DNA of 64,000 bases from Fibrobacterota bacterium (GTDB lineage: Bacteria; Fibrobacterota; Fibrobacteria; UBA11236): assembly GCA_028287505.1 (NCBI GenBank), contig JAQBPN010000103.1, positions 1-64,000 of the forward strand. The letters are read 5' to 3'. Positions 9,361 to 22,200 of this stretch are shown here, piece by piece. Below the pieces are notes generated by a model. It was given only the letters and a program-made list of their open reading frames with translations. It did no database searches and was not told where the DNA came from. Each line of letters opens with the position of its first letter. Position 1 is the first letter of the stretch. A program made the translations under genes and the position numbers.

Positions 9361-9362
9361 AT

Positions 9363-9394
9363 GTCCGTAGATACGTTAGTCCGTGGATACGTTA
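9363..9394. repeat. Two tandem 16-bp repeats
   Basis: GTCCGTAGATACGTTA is followed directly by GTCCGTGGATACGTTA, one mismatch in 16. The pair fills most of the gap between two convergent genes and ends exactly where the stop codon of the leftward gene begins. Confidence 0.8.
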
Positions 9395-10048
9395 TCATCC
9401 CGATGGAAAACTGAAGAGCAATCCGGTGGAGACTTTCAGGTTCCGGATGTCCCACTCCTGGCCCGGTTCGGTATCCTCTACCAGGAATCCATCGAATCCA
9501 TGGGAGTATCTGACATCGCCGATCCATCTCACCCCGCGAAGCAATGCGATACCCGCGCCGCCGCCCAGGTCCAGGACCGCGTCCACGGGCTCGATGTCGT
9601 TGCCGGCCAGAATGGATTCCCCGTTGAGGTCGACGTTCGCATTGACCGCCAAATCCGGTCCCGCCATGCCGTAGACGCGGATGAATGGCCCGATGGGCAT
9701 GCTCAGCCGGAGCAAGAGCGGGAGTTCCAGGTACGCCAGATCGGCATGCCGGAACGATTTTCCGAGTTTGAATTCCGCCCCTTTGACGACATAGGTCGGC
9801 TCGAAGGAAATGCCCACGGGCCTGTTCGCGCCGACTACGAACATCAAACCGGCATTGAAGCCGAGACGTTCCCTCTCCGTTTCCGCCGGGTCCCTTTCCA
9901 GCTTGGCGGAATTGACGCCGCCTTTGAGGCCGATTCCCCAATCCGTGCCGGAGGAACCGCCCGCGTGGGCGCTTGTCCCGGCCTGCGGCGACCTTCCCAA
10001 CAAAGCCATGCCCATCGACAAGGCGGCAATTGATCGCATGGGTCCCAT
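9395..10048 (-). CDS. Outer-membrane beta-barrel protein (PorT/OmpX-like fold)
   Basis: 217 residues. The start at 10048 is chosen because AGGGAGG lies 6 bases upstream. A signal peptide is followed by alternating amphipathic strands, beginning 'WGIGLKGGVNSAKL' and with 'LELPLLLRLSMPIGPFIRVYGMAGP', typical of the outer-membrane beta-barrel (PF13568-like) proteins common in FCB bacteria. It ends on a strand with aromatic and hydrophobic alternation. Probably a small porin-like or structural barrel; no ligand can be inferred. Confidence 0.8.
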   Translation of the reverse strand: MGPMRSIAALSMGMALLGRSPQAGTSAHAGGSSGTDWGIGLKGGVNSAKLERDPAETERERLGFNAGLMFVVGANRPVGISFEPTYVVKGAEFKLGKSFRHADLAYLELPLLLRLSMPIGPFIRVYGMAGPDLAVNANVDLNGESILAGNDIEPVDAVLDLGGGAGIALLRGVRWIGDVRYSHGFDGFLVEDTEPGQEWDIRNLKVSTGLLFSFPSG

Positions 10049-10067
10049 GGTCTGCCTCCCTATATCG

Positions 10068-10108
10068 GATTCGCGGAGGCGACCTCGCGATTCGCGAGGC
10101 GACATCGC
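10068..10108. repeat. Direct repeat of about 20 bp in the leader of the barrel gene
   Basis: GATTCGCGGAGGCGACCTCGC at 10068-10088 is followed immediately by GATTCGCGAGGCGACATCGC at 10089-10108. The repeat lies just upstream of the ribosome-binding site of the leftward barrel gene and could be a slippage product or a tandem regulator site. Confidence 0.65.
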
Positions 10109-10185
10109 CCCAGTATTGAAACACCCTTATTCGCGACCGCGCAAACAAGTTGGTTTTTCAACGGGAAACATTTAAGCCGCGGCCA

Positions 10186-11118
10186 TCAGCCCTTGTTGCG
10201 CGGATGGAAGCTGCTGTGCACTTCCTTCAGGTATTCCTGATCCAAGTGGGTGTAAATCTGGGTGGTGCTGATATCGGCATGGCCCAGCATTTCCTGGACC
10301 GAACGCAAATCCGCGCCCGCCTCGATGAGGTGGGTGGCGAAGGAATGCCGGAAGGTATGCGGAGACGCCGCGATGCGGATGTCCGCGGCCGCGCAGATGC
10401 GCTGGACTATTTTCCAGGCCCCCATGCGCGAGAGGGGACGTCCGAAGCGATTGAGCAGCAGAGTATCCGTGCGCCCCTTGGCCTCCCAATCCTTCTCCAG
10501 GTATTGGCGGATGGAGTAGGCCACTTTCCGGCCCAGGGGGACCAGGCGCTGTTTGTTGCCCTTGCCCTGGACCAGCACCACTTCTTCCGGCAGGTTCACC
10601 TGATCCAGCTTGAGCCCGGTGGCTTCGGAAATGCGCAGTCCCAATCCGTACAGCAGTTCCACCAGGCACAGGTTCCGTCTGGCCCCGGTGTCCTCGCGCA
10701 GGACGGCCGCTTCCAGGGAATCGTATAAGGCGTCGATGTCGTGGCGCGACAGGCTTTGGGGCTTGTAACGCTGCTGGCGCGGACCCTGCAGTCCCTGGAT
10801 GGGGTCCTTGTCCAGGACGCCCTCGTCCGCCAGGTAGGCGGAGTAGCTTTTCAGGGTGGAGAGATAGCGGGAGATGCTGGAAGGGGCGAAACCCAACTCC
10901 ACCAGACCGCGGATGAAAGCGCGGAGTTTGGGAAGGGTCATGGCCTCCAATCCGGCCGGGGCGTCGGGCGTTCCAGCGGCCTGGCGGAAGAACAGGCGCA
11001 GGTCCGAAAGGTAGGCGGAGACCGTTTCCGGGCTAAGGCGCTTTTCCAGGCGGAGATGCGCCAAATACCCTTCCTCCCGGGGAAAGGACGGCGCGGGAAT
11101 GGGGCTGGCTTGAGTCAT
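10186..11118 (-). CDS. xerD: Tyrosine site-specific recombinase, XerD-like
   Basis: 310 residues from ATG 11118 (a TTG 39 bases upstream is possible but less likely). The N-terminal core-binding SAM-like domain begins 'EEGYLAHLRLEKRLSPETV'. The catalytic domain carries the full tyrosine-recombinase set: R162 (LGLRISE), K186 (GKGNK), H254-x-x-R257 (HTFR), H280 (LGHADISTTQ) and the nucleophile Y289. The C-terminus 'LKEVHSSFHPRNKG' resembles XerD more than XerC. Family role: chromosome dimer resolution at dif with XerC and FtsK. It sits next to tRNA-Lys and the accessory island, but its full length and core-like composition argue for a housekeeping gene rather than the island's integrase. Confidence 0.88.
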   Translation of the reverse strand: MTQASPIPAPSFPREEGYLAHLRLEKRLSPETVSAYLSDLRLFFRQAAGTPDAPAGLEAMTLPKLRAFIRGLVELGFAPSSISRYLSTLKSYSAYLADEGVLDKDPIQGLQGPRQQRYKPQSLSRHDIDALYDSLEAAVLREDTGARRNLCLVELLYGLGLRISEATGLKLDQVNLPEEVVLVQGKGNKQRLVPLGRKVAYSIRQYLEKDWEAKGRTDTLLLNRFGRPLSRMGAWKIVQRICAAADIRIAASPHTFRHSFATHLIEAGADLRSVQEMLGHADISTTQIYTHLDQEYLKEVHSSFHPRNKG

Positions 11119-11140
11119 GGAAAACTTGGTCCGGAATGGT

Positions 11141-11168
11141 TTGAAAAAATCGAACAATGGTTTATATT
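11141..11168 (+). promoter_or_regulatory. Sigma70-type promoter of tRNA-Lys
   Basis: TTGAAA at 11141-11146 and TATATT at 11163-11168, spaced by 16 bp, lie 10 bases before the first base of the tRNA. This is close to the consensus. Confidence 0.75.
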
Positions 11169-11178
11169 TATGCGCCTT

Positions 11179-11254
<76 letters not shown>

Positions 11255-11258
11255 CTTC

Positions 11259-11318
11259 CCCCCTCCAAACCGGTCTGGTTCGAAAGAAAAAGGCTAAGGC
11301 TTGGAGGGGGATTTTTCC
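11259..11318 (+). terminator. Intrinsic terminator of tRNA-Lys
   Basis: CCCCCTCCAA (11259-11268) pairs perfectly with TTGGAGGGGG (11301-11310), followed by ATTTTTCC. It begins 4 bases after the encoded CCA, so it is a likely Rho-independent terminator, with an unusually long loop of 32 bases. Confidence 0.75.
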
Positions 11319-12122
11319 TCATTTGGGTAAAGTTACCCATTTTGCCCCCCGTTGTGGACACTTCGCGGACACTCTCCTAAACCGGGCGTTGTGGGGAGGC
11401 ACTTCGATACCTCTTTTTCAGTTCCCGAACTTCAAATGTGCCCGGCGATCGCCTTGCCAAGTTTTTGGCACTTGACCCATATGCCGTATCTCTGCCCCGG
11501 CAGACTCCCAAGCTTGAAAAACGCACAGCCGAATCGAGAATGGGTTACGAATCAAAATCGGGTCTTAACCCCAACTGGAAATCGTCTTCTGGCTTGAGTC
11601 AGTTTCTCCATTCTATTCTCGACCGATCTCCGTGCGGAAGCTCTGCCCAATCCAGGGTACCCCATCCGATCGAATCGGACTCAGCCGAAAGATAATCGCG
11701 CCCGAAAAAAATCGCGTACAGAACGTGCGTATCTCAACTCAGTGTTTTTATGGCTTGTCCCTGCGATCCTGGGACTCTTTTGAGCGCGAAGTTTCCCCCG
11801 TTTTTCTTTCCAGTCAAATATGTATCGCAACCAGAATAGGCAATTCAATAAAACCATGATTTATAGCAAGATAGGATCCCCAAATCATCACGCTTGGATT
11901 TGATGGCGTGCATTTCGGTTCAGTCGCCCGCATCGAAGAAATAATGCCATGTAACCGAACTGTGACTCGATTGGATCATTCCCTCGTAAGGCAACGGTTG
12001 AACTTTTTCCGTCATCGGTGACCAATTTTTCTTGTGTTGGAGTAAATCACAATTCGGAGAAAAATCCGATTTGCTAGCATTTGCGATTAACAGTTGCTTC
12101 ACCCGCACAACGGAAAAACTCT
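11319..12122. other. AT-richer non-coding stretch at the left end of the island
   Basis: About 800 bases without a gene I can support. Short open frames exist, but none has a ribosome-binding site together with recognisable protein composition. The sequence is visibly poorer in G+C than the core genes on either side. It may be decayed remains of an integration module, which is inference only. Confidence 0.6.
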
Positions 12123-13259
12123 ATGAAATCGGCATGCCTTTCAAAAGCAGCAATTTTAACGGGCCTATCCATCATCGCCGGGTACTCGGGCACGTGGCCG
12201 GACTCCTTGGTCAACGCCATATTGAGCAACAATCATCCCCTGCAACGCCAGCTCGTGGAGTCACGGCCGGGCCAATGCGTCGCCGTCACGGGACTGAAAG
12301 CCGTTGCGATGATCCTACAAGCGAAACCATTAGACTCGCTGCCCATTCAATCCAGGCCGACGGACTCGCTGACCCTGCGATTGAGACCCGGGGCCAATTC
12401 GATGGGCCCATGGTCGGTTCCCGCATTCGAATGGGCCCTGAAACCGGATTTCGGAGATGCCTGTTATCCGACTTTCGAACAGTGCGCTCTCGATTCCACC
12501 GCGCCCGAAACCTTCCGGATGGCTGTTCTGAACGTCATGTCCGCGAGCAGCAAGAACCTTACGGTCGTGCAGTCCTCGGCAATGCATACCGCGATGAAAT
12601 CGATCCTTTCCAGCAGTGGAAATTCCACGGCGATGAGGGCGTTCATCTTGAGGACGGTCTGGAAAGCGGCCGAGTCCACCTATGAACAGGATTATTCCCC
12701 TTTCCTAACGACCAATGATTCGACCCTCAGGGAGGCGGCCTTCCAGGGCTTGATCCAGAAAATCAACGCCAATGGGATTGCGGGCAACAAGGAGGCGAAC
12801 AAAGCGATATTCGCCTCCTTCAAAAGTTTGGTTTCGCATCCAATCAGCCAGGGCCAGGTCCGCGTGATCGCGACGATACGCGAGGACTATTCCCGGGATT
12901 TCCTGTTGGAGAAGTGCGTGGGCGATCCGCAAAAACTGGCGATGATATTCATCAGGGACGGCGACATCCGCCATGCAGGATTGATCGCGGAAGCCGCGAA
13001 AGAAATCCGCGCCGCCACGGATGCGTCCGCACTGAAAAACGCCGTATCCCAAGGGATCAAGGATCCGGGGGGAACCATCGATCGGCTGCTGTTGGGAAGC
13101 TCCGGCGAATTGGAAGATGGCCTGACCCTATTAAGGGTATTTCCGAAAAATGCCGCGAGCCATGCCTCGCTCATCACCCAGACATCCGAGAGTTCCAATC
13201 CGGAATTGAAAGCGGCGGCGCAGGAAATCCTTCCGTACCTTCCAACGGCTTCGAACTAG
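12123..13259 (+). CDS. Exported HEAT-like repeat protein, partner of the RHS gene
   Basis: 378 residues from ATG 12123. An N-terminal signal peptide ('AAILTGLSIIAGYSG') suggests export. The remainder is mostly helical with repeated segments such as 'STLREAAFQGLIQKI' and 'NPELKAAAQEILPYL', a HEAT/Armadillo-like pattern without catalytic motifs. The stop lies 9 bases before the RHS start and overlaps its AGGAG ribosome-binding site, so the two genes are almost certainly co-transcribed and coupled. A role as scaffold or accessory factor for the RHS protein is inference; no family is firmly recognised. Confidence 0.7.
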   Translation: MKSACLSKAAILTGLSIIAGYSGTWPDSLVNAILSNNHPLQRQLVESRPGQCVAVTGLKAVAMILQAKPLDSLPIQSRPTDSLTLRLRPGANSMGPWSVPAFEWALKPDFGDACYPTFEQCALDSTAPETFRMAVLNVMSASSKNLTVVQSSAMHTAMKSILSSSGNSTAMRAFILRTVWKAAESTYEQDYSPFLTTNDSTLREAAFQGLIQKINANGIAGNKEANKAIFASFKSLVSHPISQGQVRVIATIREDYSRDFLLEKCVGDPQKLAMIFIRDGDIRHAGLIAEAAKEIRAATDASALKNAVSQGIKDPGGTIDRLLLGSSGELEDGLTLLRVFPKNAASHASLITQTSESSNPELKAAAQEILPYLPTASN

Positions 13260-13268
13260 GAGATGCCC

Positions 13269-16200
13269 ATGACGAAGCTGATAAAAATCGCTCCCGGCTT
13301 TCTTTTCCTCTTGGCCCTTTTCACGGCGACCCCCGCGCATGCAGCCAGCGTCCTGCTCGTGGTGGATGAAGCCGGAATGTGGCAAGGGGATTCGGTGATG
13401 AAGGTCCTGGCTGAAGAGCTCGGGCACACCGTGACCGTATCCACCCCTCCCGTAACCGTTTCCCAAGCCAGCGGGAAGGATCTGATCCTCGTATCTTCGA
13501 CATACAGTCCCGACCTCGACGATGGGTTCAGGACGGTGGCCATCCCGATTTTGAACTGGAGCGTGTACGAGTGGGAAGACATGGCCTTGGTCGAATCCGG
13601 CAATACCAGCAGTGACGCGAGCGCCAAAAGGATAAAGATTATCGATTCAACCCATGCCATGGCGGCGGGCCAGCACGGACTCGACACCATTGCCAGCTCC
13701 AACAACGATTTGGACTATGCGATCCCCACTTCCTCCGCCCAAATCGTGGCAACCAGGAATGGAAGCCCTGGGCTTGCGTCCATTTGGGGATACGAAGCCG
13801 GTGCGGCCATGGCGTATGGGTACAACGCTCCGGCCCGGCGCGCGGGAACTTTCGTTTACAATAACGGACCAACCAAGCTGAATACCGCTGGCCGTAATCT
13901 CATGAAAGCAGCCATGACTTGGTGCCTGGCGGGTTCGGTGGATACCACTCCGCCCGTGGTGCACATCACCTCTCCCGCCAACGGGAAGGGGTTCACCTCA
14001 TCGCCAATCAGTGTGGCTTGGACCGCGGATGGAGTCACCCAGACGAGCCAGCTCACCGAAACCTTGACCGAAGGAAGCAACAAGATTCTCCGGACCGCCA
14101 CGGATGGGTCCGGCAACACCGGAAAGGACAGTATTACGGTCGTGTTGGATACCCACGGCCCCACGGTGGTGATAACCAGTCCCGCCAATGGCTATGTGAC
14201 CAATCAAGCGTCCGCCACAATTGCGTGGACCGTCGATGGGGCGACCCAAACCATACAACTCACGGCTTCCCTTAGCGTCGGGTCCAACAACATAGTGCGC
14301 TCCGCAACGGACAGCCTTGGAAACCTTGGTAAAGACTCGATTACGATTGTGCGGGATACGGTAGCCCCGGTCGTCGTGATTACGAGCCCGGCGGCCGATC
14401 AATTATACAACGTATCTTCCATTTCGGTGGCCTGGACCGTGGACGGCGTGACCCAGACCGGCCAGACCACGGAAACGCTTTCCGCGGACGGAGCGCACAA
14501 TGTCATCCGATCCGCGACCGATGCGGCCGGAAACGTAGGGGCGGATACGGTTCGAGTATTCCGGGACATGACTGCACCGGTAGTGGCGATAACAAGTCCC
14601 GCGGATGGCGGTATTACGAACCAAACGTTCACCGTTGTGGCATGGACCGTGGACGGTATGAATCAGACGCTGTCGGGAACCTATGAAAATCTCGACGCAG
14701 GCGACAACTTCATCATCCGAACCGCGACCGACTCCGCCGGCAACGTAGGACGGGATACCATACGATTCGTCTGCGACAATGTTCCGCCGGTCATAGCCCT
14801 TATCTCGCCCAACCAATCGGCCGTAGTGGTGGACACCTCCGTGGACATCCATTGGTCGATTGACGGCGTATCTCAGACGCCGATCCATCATCACATGGAT
14901 TCCGGCGAGGTCAATATCATTACCTTGACTGCCGCGGATGCGGCCGATAATCACGATACGTTGAATGTGTCCGTGTACGCGGGTATATATATCCCCGATC
15001 TTATCGGGAGAACCTACTTCCAAGCGGATTCGCTTTTGCATCTCAGCGCCCTGGGCAAGGACAGTTCATGGGTGGACAACGATACGGTTCCCACCGGGCA
15101 GGTATTTGCTCAATCCCCTGTTGCAGGCGACAGTTTGCCATATCACTTCCTTGTCCATTACAAGATCTCGCGCGGGACCGATGCGAAGGATTTGACTCCC
15201 ACCTCCTTGGCTACCAAGGACATGACAGTAAACCCGGTCAGCCTGGAGTCCGGGGGATTCGTGCGGCTGGCCGTGGCCAATCTTGGCAGGACCGCGGTGG
15301 AAGACTCGTTCAGCCTTGTCGTGTTCGAGGACCGCAACCGCGATCTGCGCTTTTCCCCGGATACGGATCTGTACCTGGGACGGACGACGAACATCGATCC
15401 CATCGAGGCGGGGGATACCGCAGTGTTCGACATCGCCGTATCGGGTGGGTTGACGTTCAATGGAAACCGCATCAGCGCGGTGGCCGACTATGCGAATGCA
15501 ATCGCCGAGACCGATGAGGGCAACAACGCCATCCAGAGCATGGCCCAGTGCCGGAAACTGCCTTTGACAGTGAATTATACCCCGATCTTGAAATGGGAAT
15601 GGGTGGATTCCATAGGAGCGGGATCGGAAATAGCGATAAACACGCCATTGGTGGCCCATCTCACGGACGATAATGGAGACGGAAAATACGATTCGAAGGA
15701 TATCCCCGAGATCCTTGTGGCGACGATAGACAATGGCGATGGTGGGCACTTGATCGCTCTGAACGGCCGAGACGGACATGAGGTATGGAGAAAGGCCGGA
15801 CGCGTGAATTGGCCCTCCGTCGCCGCCACAGGCGATATCGACGGAGACGGCAGTCCCGAAGTTGTATTCATCGAGTCCCGGACCAATAGTTGGTATCGGC
15901 GATTGCTCATCTTGGACAACATGGGAAACAGGAAAGACTCCTGCGACTGGCAGTTTTTCGGGTCCATTGGCTTTGGGATCGATGAGTCCGTGACCATGAG
16001 CGATTTGGACGGAGATGGGAAAGCCGAACTCATTTGGGGCCAAAATATCTTCGACCACCGCGGCCGATTGATCTATCCCAAATCGTTTTACAAGGACTAC
16101 CACAGTCTGCAAGCTGCGGATCTCGATGGCGATGGCTACCAGGAGTTGGTCGGGTTGTTCACGCTGCCGACGAACATCAATCGGGAACTCTCGATTTTCG

Positions 16201-19200
16201 ATTACAGGAGCAAGACCCTGACCTTCAGGTCGACGGAAAGCGTCAGCGATGTTCCGCTCATCGGGCGGGTGGGAACTGATCCCAGGATTCTTTCTCCATT
16301 CGCGGAGGGACCGGACTCGATTGGAGGGGCCGCAATCTTCAATCCCTCCCTGGACAGTGTTAGTCATATTCCTTCCATCCAGTTTGTGCATCCAGGCTTC
16401 ATGATCCCCGATTATTTAACGGATCATTTTTTCTTTGGGAAGGATTCAGCGCGGATAATGTTCGCCGTAGGTTCGACGATAGGGGACCAGGGACGGCCCT
16501 ATTTTTCAAGGACGAACTTGCGAGACAGTTCCGTTTCCTATTGGCTGCATCCCCATGGAGTGGACGGCTCCGCTTTCTCGGCAAGAGGAACGGTTTTCGA
16601 TTTCGCCGATGATGACAACCCGAAAGTCGTGCTGGAAACCGATGATTCCATTTTCATCCAGGACTCGTCGGGAGCCATTCTGGGCAAGGTCCGGGCAAGC
16701 GGCCACAGATGGACGACCGGTATCACCATGGCGGATGCGGACAACGACGGCCACGCGGACATCGTGGCCGTTAGCGCCTTTCCGGACAGTTCGAGCTTAT
16801 CAAGGGTGGCGGTTTATTCCAATCCCACCTGGGTTGGGGCCCGGACCCTCTACAATCAAAACGGGTATACCGTCACCAACATCAACGACGACGGCACAAT
16901 CCCCCGTTTCCCCACTCCGAGCTGGCAGGCGAACAACACCGTCAACATCCAATGCACCGAGGGCCACTATGCTTGCGTGGACATGACGGCCTCTCTGCCG
17001 CAATTCGTTCAGGACACGGCGGGTCACGATACTCTTACCGCCCGCATCGGCAACGGCGGCGCCTTGACTTTGCCCGCCGGGATCCCCGTCACCTTGTATG
17101 CCGGCCATCTCGGGGCCGAAACCAAGCTTGTAACATTGAACAGCCCCCAGCGCCTGGAAGCGGGGGAGTATTACACCTTCCGATATCCCGTGGCCGACAG
17201 CGTGAAAGGCGCGTTCTCCTTTCGTTTCGCCGCCGATGACAGCGGGCACGGAAACGGCGGCCTGGACGAGATCGACGAGATCAACAATTCCGTGGTTCTG
17301 AGTATCATGGTCAACAACCTTGCTCCCGTTGTAACCGCCCCCGGGCACAGGTATGCCGAACCCGCCACCGCCTTCCTGGATACCTTACATGCCATCGATT
17401 CCGATGGCGACTCCGTCACTTTCCGGCTGGCCAAGGCTCCGTTGGGAATGACCCTCGACGCCCATACCGGCATCCTCTCCTGGATGCCTCCGGACAGCCT
17501 GCCCCGTTGCACGGTTACGGTGGCCGTTTCCGATCCGTATCAGGCGACCACCATGGCTTCCTTGCTCATCTATATCGGCAACGCGGCGAACCATCCTCCG
17601 CACATCGTTTCCACGCCGGACACGGTCGTCCTTCTGAACACGATTGACCTCCCCATTTCCCATGCTTACCGGTACATCATCCAGGCGTCGGATACGGACG
17701 GCGAGGCCCTGGAGTATGACGCGCGTTGCCTCAACTGCGAGGGCCATTCAGGCTCACGGCCGGAGCTGACGAACAACCGCATTTCGTGGATTCCCTTTCA
17801 ACCCATCTGGTCGGCGGAGGACTCGCTGATCATGCGGGTGACGGTCACTGATGCGCGGGGAGGCATCGACTCCCAGACCTTTACCCTCCGCCTGACGGAT
17901 CCGGAGGTTTCCGGCAATCATCCGCCGGGGTTCGTGTCCACGCCACCCACGACCGTGGTGGCAGGCGCGGATTACCGGTACGTTGTCAAAGCGGCGGACG
18001 CGGACGGGGATGCAATCACCTATTTCCTCAATGCTGCCCCCGACGATATGACCGTATCCGGGGGAGTGGTCCAATGGCACACGCCGCCGACCCCGGGAGC
18101 GACCGCGGACGTGGAACTCACCGTGTCCGACGTCCATTCGGCGCAGGCTCACCAATTCTGGCATATCGCCCTGGTACCGGATGTCATCCCGCCCGGTCTC
18201 AACGTAAGCTTCTCGCAAAATCCCGTCCAGCCCGGCCATTCGGTCACCGTGACCGTACATGCCCTGGACAATGTGGGCGTGGCTTCCATGGCGCTGAGTC
18301 AGGACGGAAGTCCCGTGACCCTGACCAGCGGGCAATACACCTTCACCCCCGCCGACAGCGGGGATTATGCCTTTGCGGCATCGGCCGATGACACCTCCGG
18401 GAATGTCGGCCATGCCACCAGCATCCTGCGCGTTACCGCTTCCGCCGACAATACACCGCCGACCGTGTCCGTATCGCATTCGCCCACCGATCCGGATGCG
18501 GGGGATCTGGTGACTTTCACCGTGGACGCCTCCGATGACGTGGCCCTGGATACCACCCGCATGTGGGTCAAGGTGGACGGCGTGAACCTGGTGGTCCATG
18601 ACGGCGAGGCCCAATACACTGCATTGCGTCCGGGAAGCTTCACGGCAAAGGTAGCGGCCTATGATCTGAGCGGAAACAGCGCGCTCGGTTCGGATGCATT
18701 TTACGTAAGCCCCCTGGGCGCAGACACCACGGCCCCCACCGCTGAATTGATAAGCCCCGCGGAAGATTCCGTAGTATACAGCCGCGTGAATGTGCTGGGC
18801 ACGGCCTATGACGCCCATTTGGCCTATTACACCTTGAGCTACCGCGAAGTAGGGACGACAACCTGGGTGGAGTTCTCCCGTTCCACAAGCGCGGTGCAAA
18901 ACAACAAATTAGGCTTGGTTGATGCGACGACGCTGGTCAACGGGGATTATGAAATCCTTCTGAGCGTGTATGATAGATCCGGGAATTCGAACTCGAAATC
19001 CACGCAAGTACACGTGACCGGGGAGAAGAAGGTCGGGAACTTCAGCCTATCCTTCCAGGATTTGTCCGTTCCCATGGCGGGAATGGACCTGAGCGTGACC
19101 CGCGCCTACGACAGCCGGGTCAAAACCCAGGGCGACTTCGGCATCGGCTGGAAAATGGGCCTGCGCTCGATAACCCTGAACGAAAACCGCAACCAGGGCA

Positions 19201-22200
19201 CGGAGTGGTCGGTGGATGTCTCCTTCGGGTTCATCCCGCATTTCGATATCAACCCGCAGAAGGCCCATACGGTATCCATTACGTTACCCGGGGGCCGGAA
19301 GCAGGAGTTCACCGCCGTGCCCCAATTCTTCAGCCAGTTCGATCCGTCCTACGGGACCATGACCTACCAGGCCAAGCCAGGCACCTACAGCAAACTGGAA
19401 GCGATGGATGTGGGTGATTTCATCGTCGTGGGCGGGGATTTGTACGATGTCGACGGGGACTTCGAATCATCGTTCAATCCGCAGCTCTACAAACTCACGT
19501 TATTGGACGGCAGCTATTTCGTCATTGACCAGGACGAAGGAGGCGTGACGGAATCCGGGGATGCCAATGGCAACAAGATCGAATGGGACAGCGCCTTCGT
19601 CAGCCATAGCGCCGGAAACTATATCGATTTCTCGCGCGACGACGAAGGACGCGTCACCGGCATAACCGACGGCGCGGGCCGCAGCGTGCAATATGTCTAC
19701 GACGTGCTCGGCAACCTGGGCAAGGTGGTGGATCCCAACGGCAACACCACCCTCTTCAAGTACGGCCCCGATAGCTACCTGACCGACATCGTCGACGCCC
19801 GGGGCGTACGGGCCAACCGCACCGAATACGATGACGACGGCCGCATCGTCCGGCAAATAAACGCCGAAGGCGACACCTTGCTCATGAATCATGACATCGA
19901 CCATAACCTGGAAGAGGTCCTGGACTTCAATGGCCATGTCACCTCGTACGGCTATGATCTGCATGGGAACGTGACCCGAAAGATGGACGATGCCGGCAAT
20001 TCTTGGTTCTACAGCTACGACTTGAGCGACAACCTCCTGTCCACGCTGTCCCCGGACGGGACCTTGAAAAACTCCACCTACGATGCCGACGGCAATGAAC
20101 TTTCCAGTACCGATGAAATGGGCCATTTGACCACGCGTTCCTACAATGCGCAGGGCAAACCGGAAACGGTCACGGACGCCTTGGGCCGTACCACCGAGTA
20201 CGTCTATGATGGCGCTGGCAACCTGGTCCAGGAAACGGGCCCGGATGGAACGGTCCAATCGCAGCGCACTTATGATGCCCATGGCAACGTCCTCACGGAG
20301 AAAGACGCCTTGGGCCACACCACCACCCACACTTACAATTCCCTAGGCTGGCTCCTGTCCGCCACCGATCCCCTAAGCCATACCCAACATTTCGGCCATG
20401 ACGGCGCCGGCAATGTTCTCTTCGAGGTTAATGCGGCCGGAGACACGACGCATTTCGCCTACGACAACAACGGCAACCGCGTGGCCGAGGTCAACGCCTT
20501 TGGTGACAGCGTGAAGACCGAATACAACGCTATCAACAAAGTGGTGAAGAGAATCGATGCGCTTGGCCATGTCACCCTCTCTGTCTACGACAATTTGGGC
20601 GACAAAATCGCGGATACCGCGGCGGATACCACGGTGACTTCCAGGACGTATGACGCTCAAGGTAACGTGGCCTCCATAACGGATGCCGTGGGTCGCACCA
20701 CGCACATGCAATACGATTTCGAAAACCGCCTGATCAAAACCACTTTTCCGGATATGAACTACACAACGACGACCTATGATGCCCTGGGCCGCAGGATTCG
20801 CGCCGTGGATGCCAACGGGAACGCCACCGAATACGGCTATGATGATGCCGGCCGAAATATCTCCGTGACCGATGCGCTGGGACATATCACCCAATACGAA
20901 TACGACGAGGCCGGACGCAAGACGTCCATGATCGATGCTCTGGGGCACCGCATCGACTATGCCTACGATGATTATGACCGCCTTACCGTGACCACCTATC
21001 CCGACGCCACAACCCGCAGTATTACCTATGATGATGTGGGACGGAAAACCGCCGAGACGGATCCCATGGGTTTCACTACCCACTTCTACTACGACAATGC
21101 TGGGAACCTGACGGCCGTCAAGGACGCGGCGGGAGACAGCACGAGCTATACCTACGACGAAAACAACAACAGACTCACCCAAAAAGACGCGAATAACCAT
21201 ACCACATCAATGGCTTACGATTTGCTAAATCGCATGGTCTCCCGGACTTATCCGAACGGGAATCAGGAGCGCTGGACTTACAACTCCAATGGAGCTATGC
21301 TTTCTCATGTGAAGGGTATGGACAGCACGGCCTATGCCTACGATGTGATGGACCGCGAGGTGTATCGCGAACATTTCAACAGCGGCCACACCGTCGCGAC
21401 CACCTATACTTTGGATGGAAAACGGGAAACCGTGGTTGACCATCGTGGCACCAGCACCTTCTCCTATGACAACCGCAGCCGTTTGGCCGGCGAGGGTCAT
21501 CCCAACGGGGATTCCCTGGAAAATCACTACGATGCTCAGGGAAACCGGACCTCAGTCGTCACTCCATTCGGCACGACCCACTATACCTATGATGTCCTGA
21601 ACCGTATGGCCAGCGTGGTGTCGCCGCAAAGCAAGACCACCACTTATCATTACGATGCTGTTGGCAATCGCGACTCCGTGGTGAGCCCTAATGGGACCAC
21701 CAGCGGGTATCAATACGACGCCCTGAACCGGCTCGCGCGGGTGCGGCACTATAAGGCGGGGACGATCTTGGCTCACTATGCCTACGCCCTGAACGCTGCC
21801 GGCATCCGTACGCAAGTCACCGAGAAGGACAGTAGCAAGGTCTTTTTCGCCTACGACAGCCTGTACCGCCTCAAGAGCGAGCGGCGGACCGGGAACCACA
21901 CCGACACGATGACGTACACCTATGATCCGGTGGGGAACCGCTCTACGAAGGGCCACCGTGGGGTAACGACCAACTACGCCTACAATAACCGGGACCAACT
22001 GCTCAGCGAGTGGGATGGAACCGATTCGACACTGTACGCGTACGACTCGGTCGGGCGGATGCTGACGAAGGCTGAAGCGGGCGGTACGACCCATTATCGG
22101 TGGCGCGATGAAGACCGGCTCGACTCCCTATATGGGCCAGGCGTGAGCGTGAAGTACCAATACGACGCCGATGGTCAGCGGGTGAAAGACTCCACGGGCT

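Noticed and set aside
10186-11118. XerD-like gene as the island's own integrase
   Set aside because: Its N- and C-terminal features are those of housekeeping XerD, it lies outside the AT-rich island on the other side of the tRNA, and its composition matches the core.
11438-12108. Short open frames in the AT-rich stretch after the tRNA
   Set aside because: None has a convincing ribosome-binding site, signal or domain, and they overlap one another on both strands.
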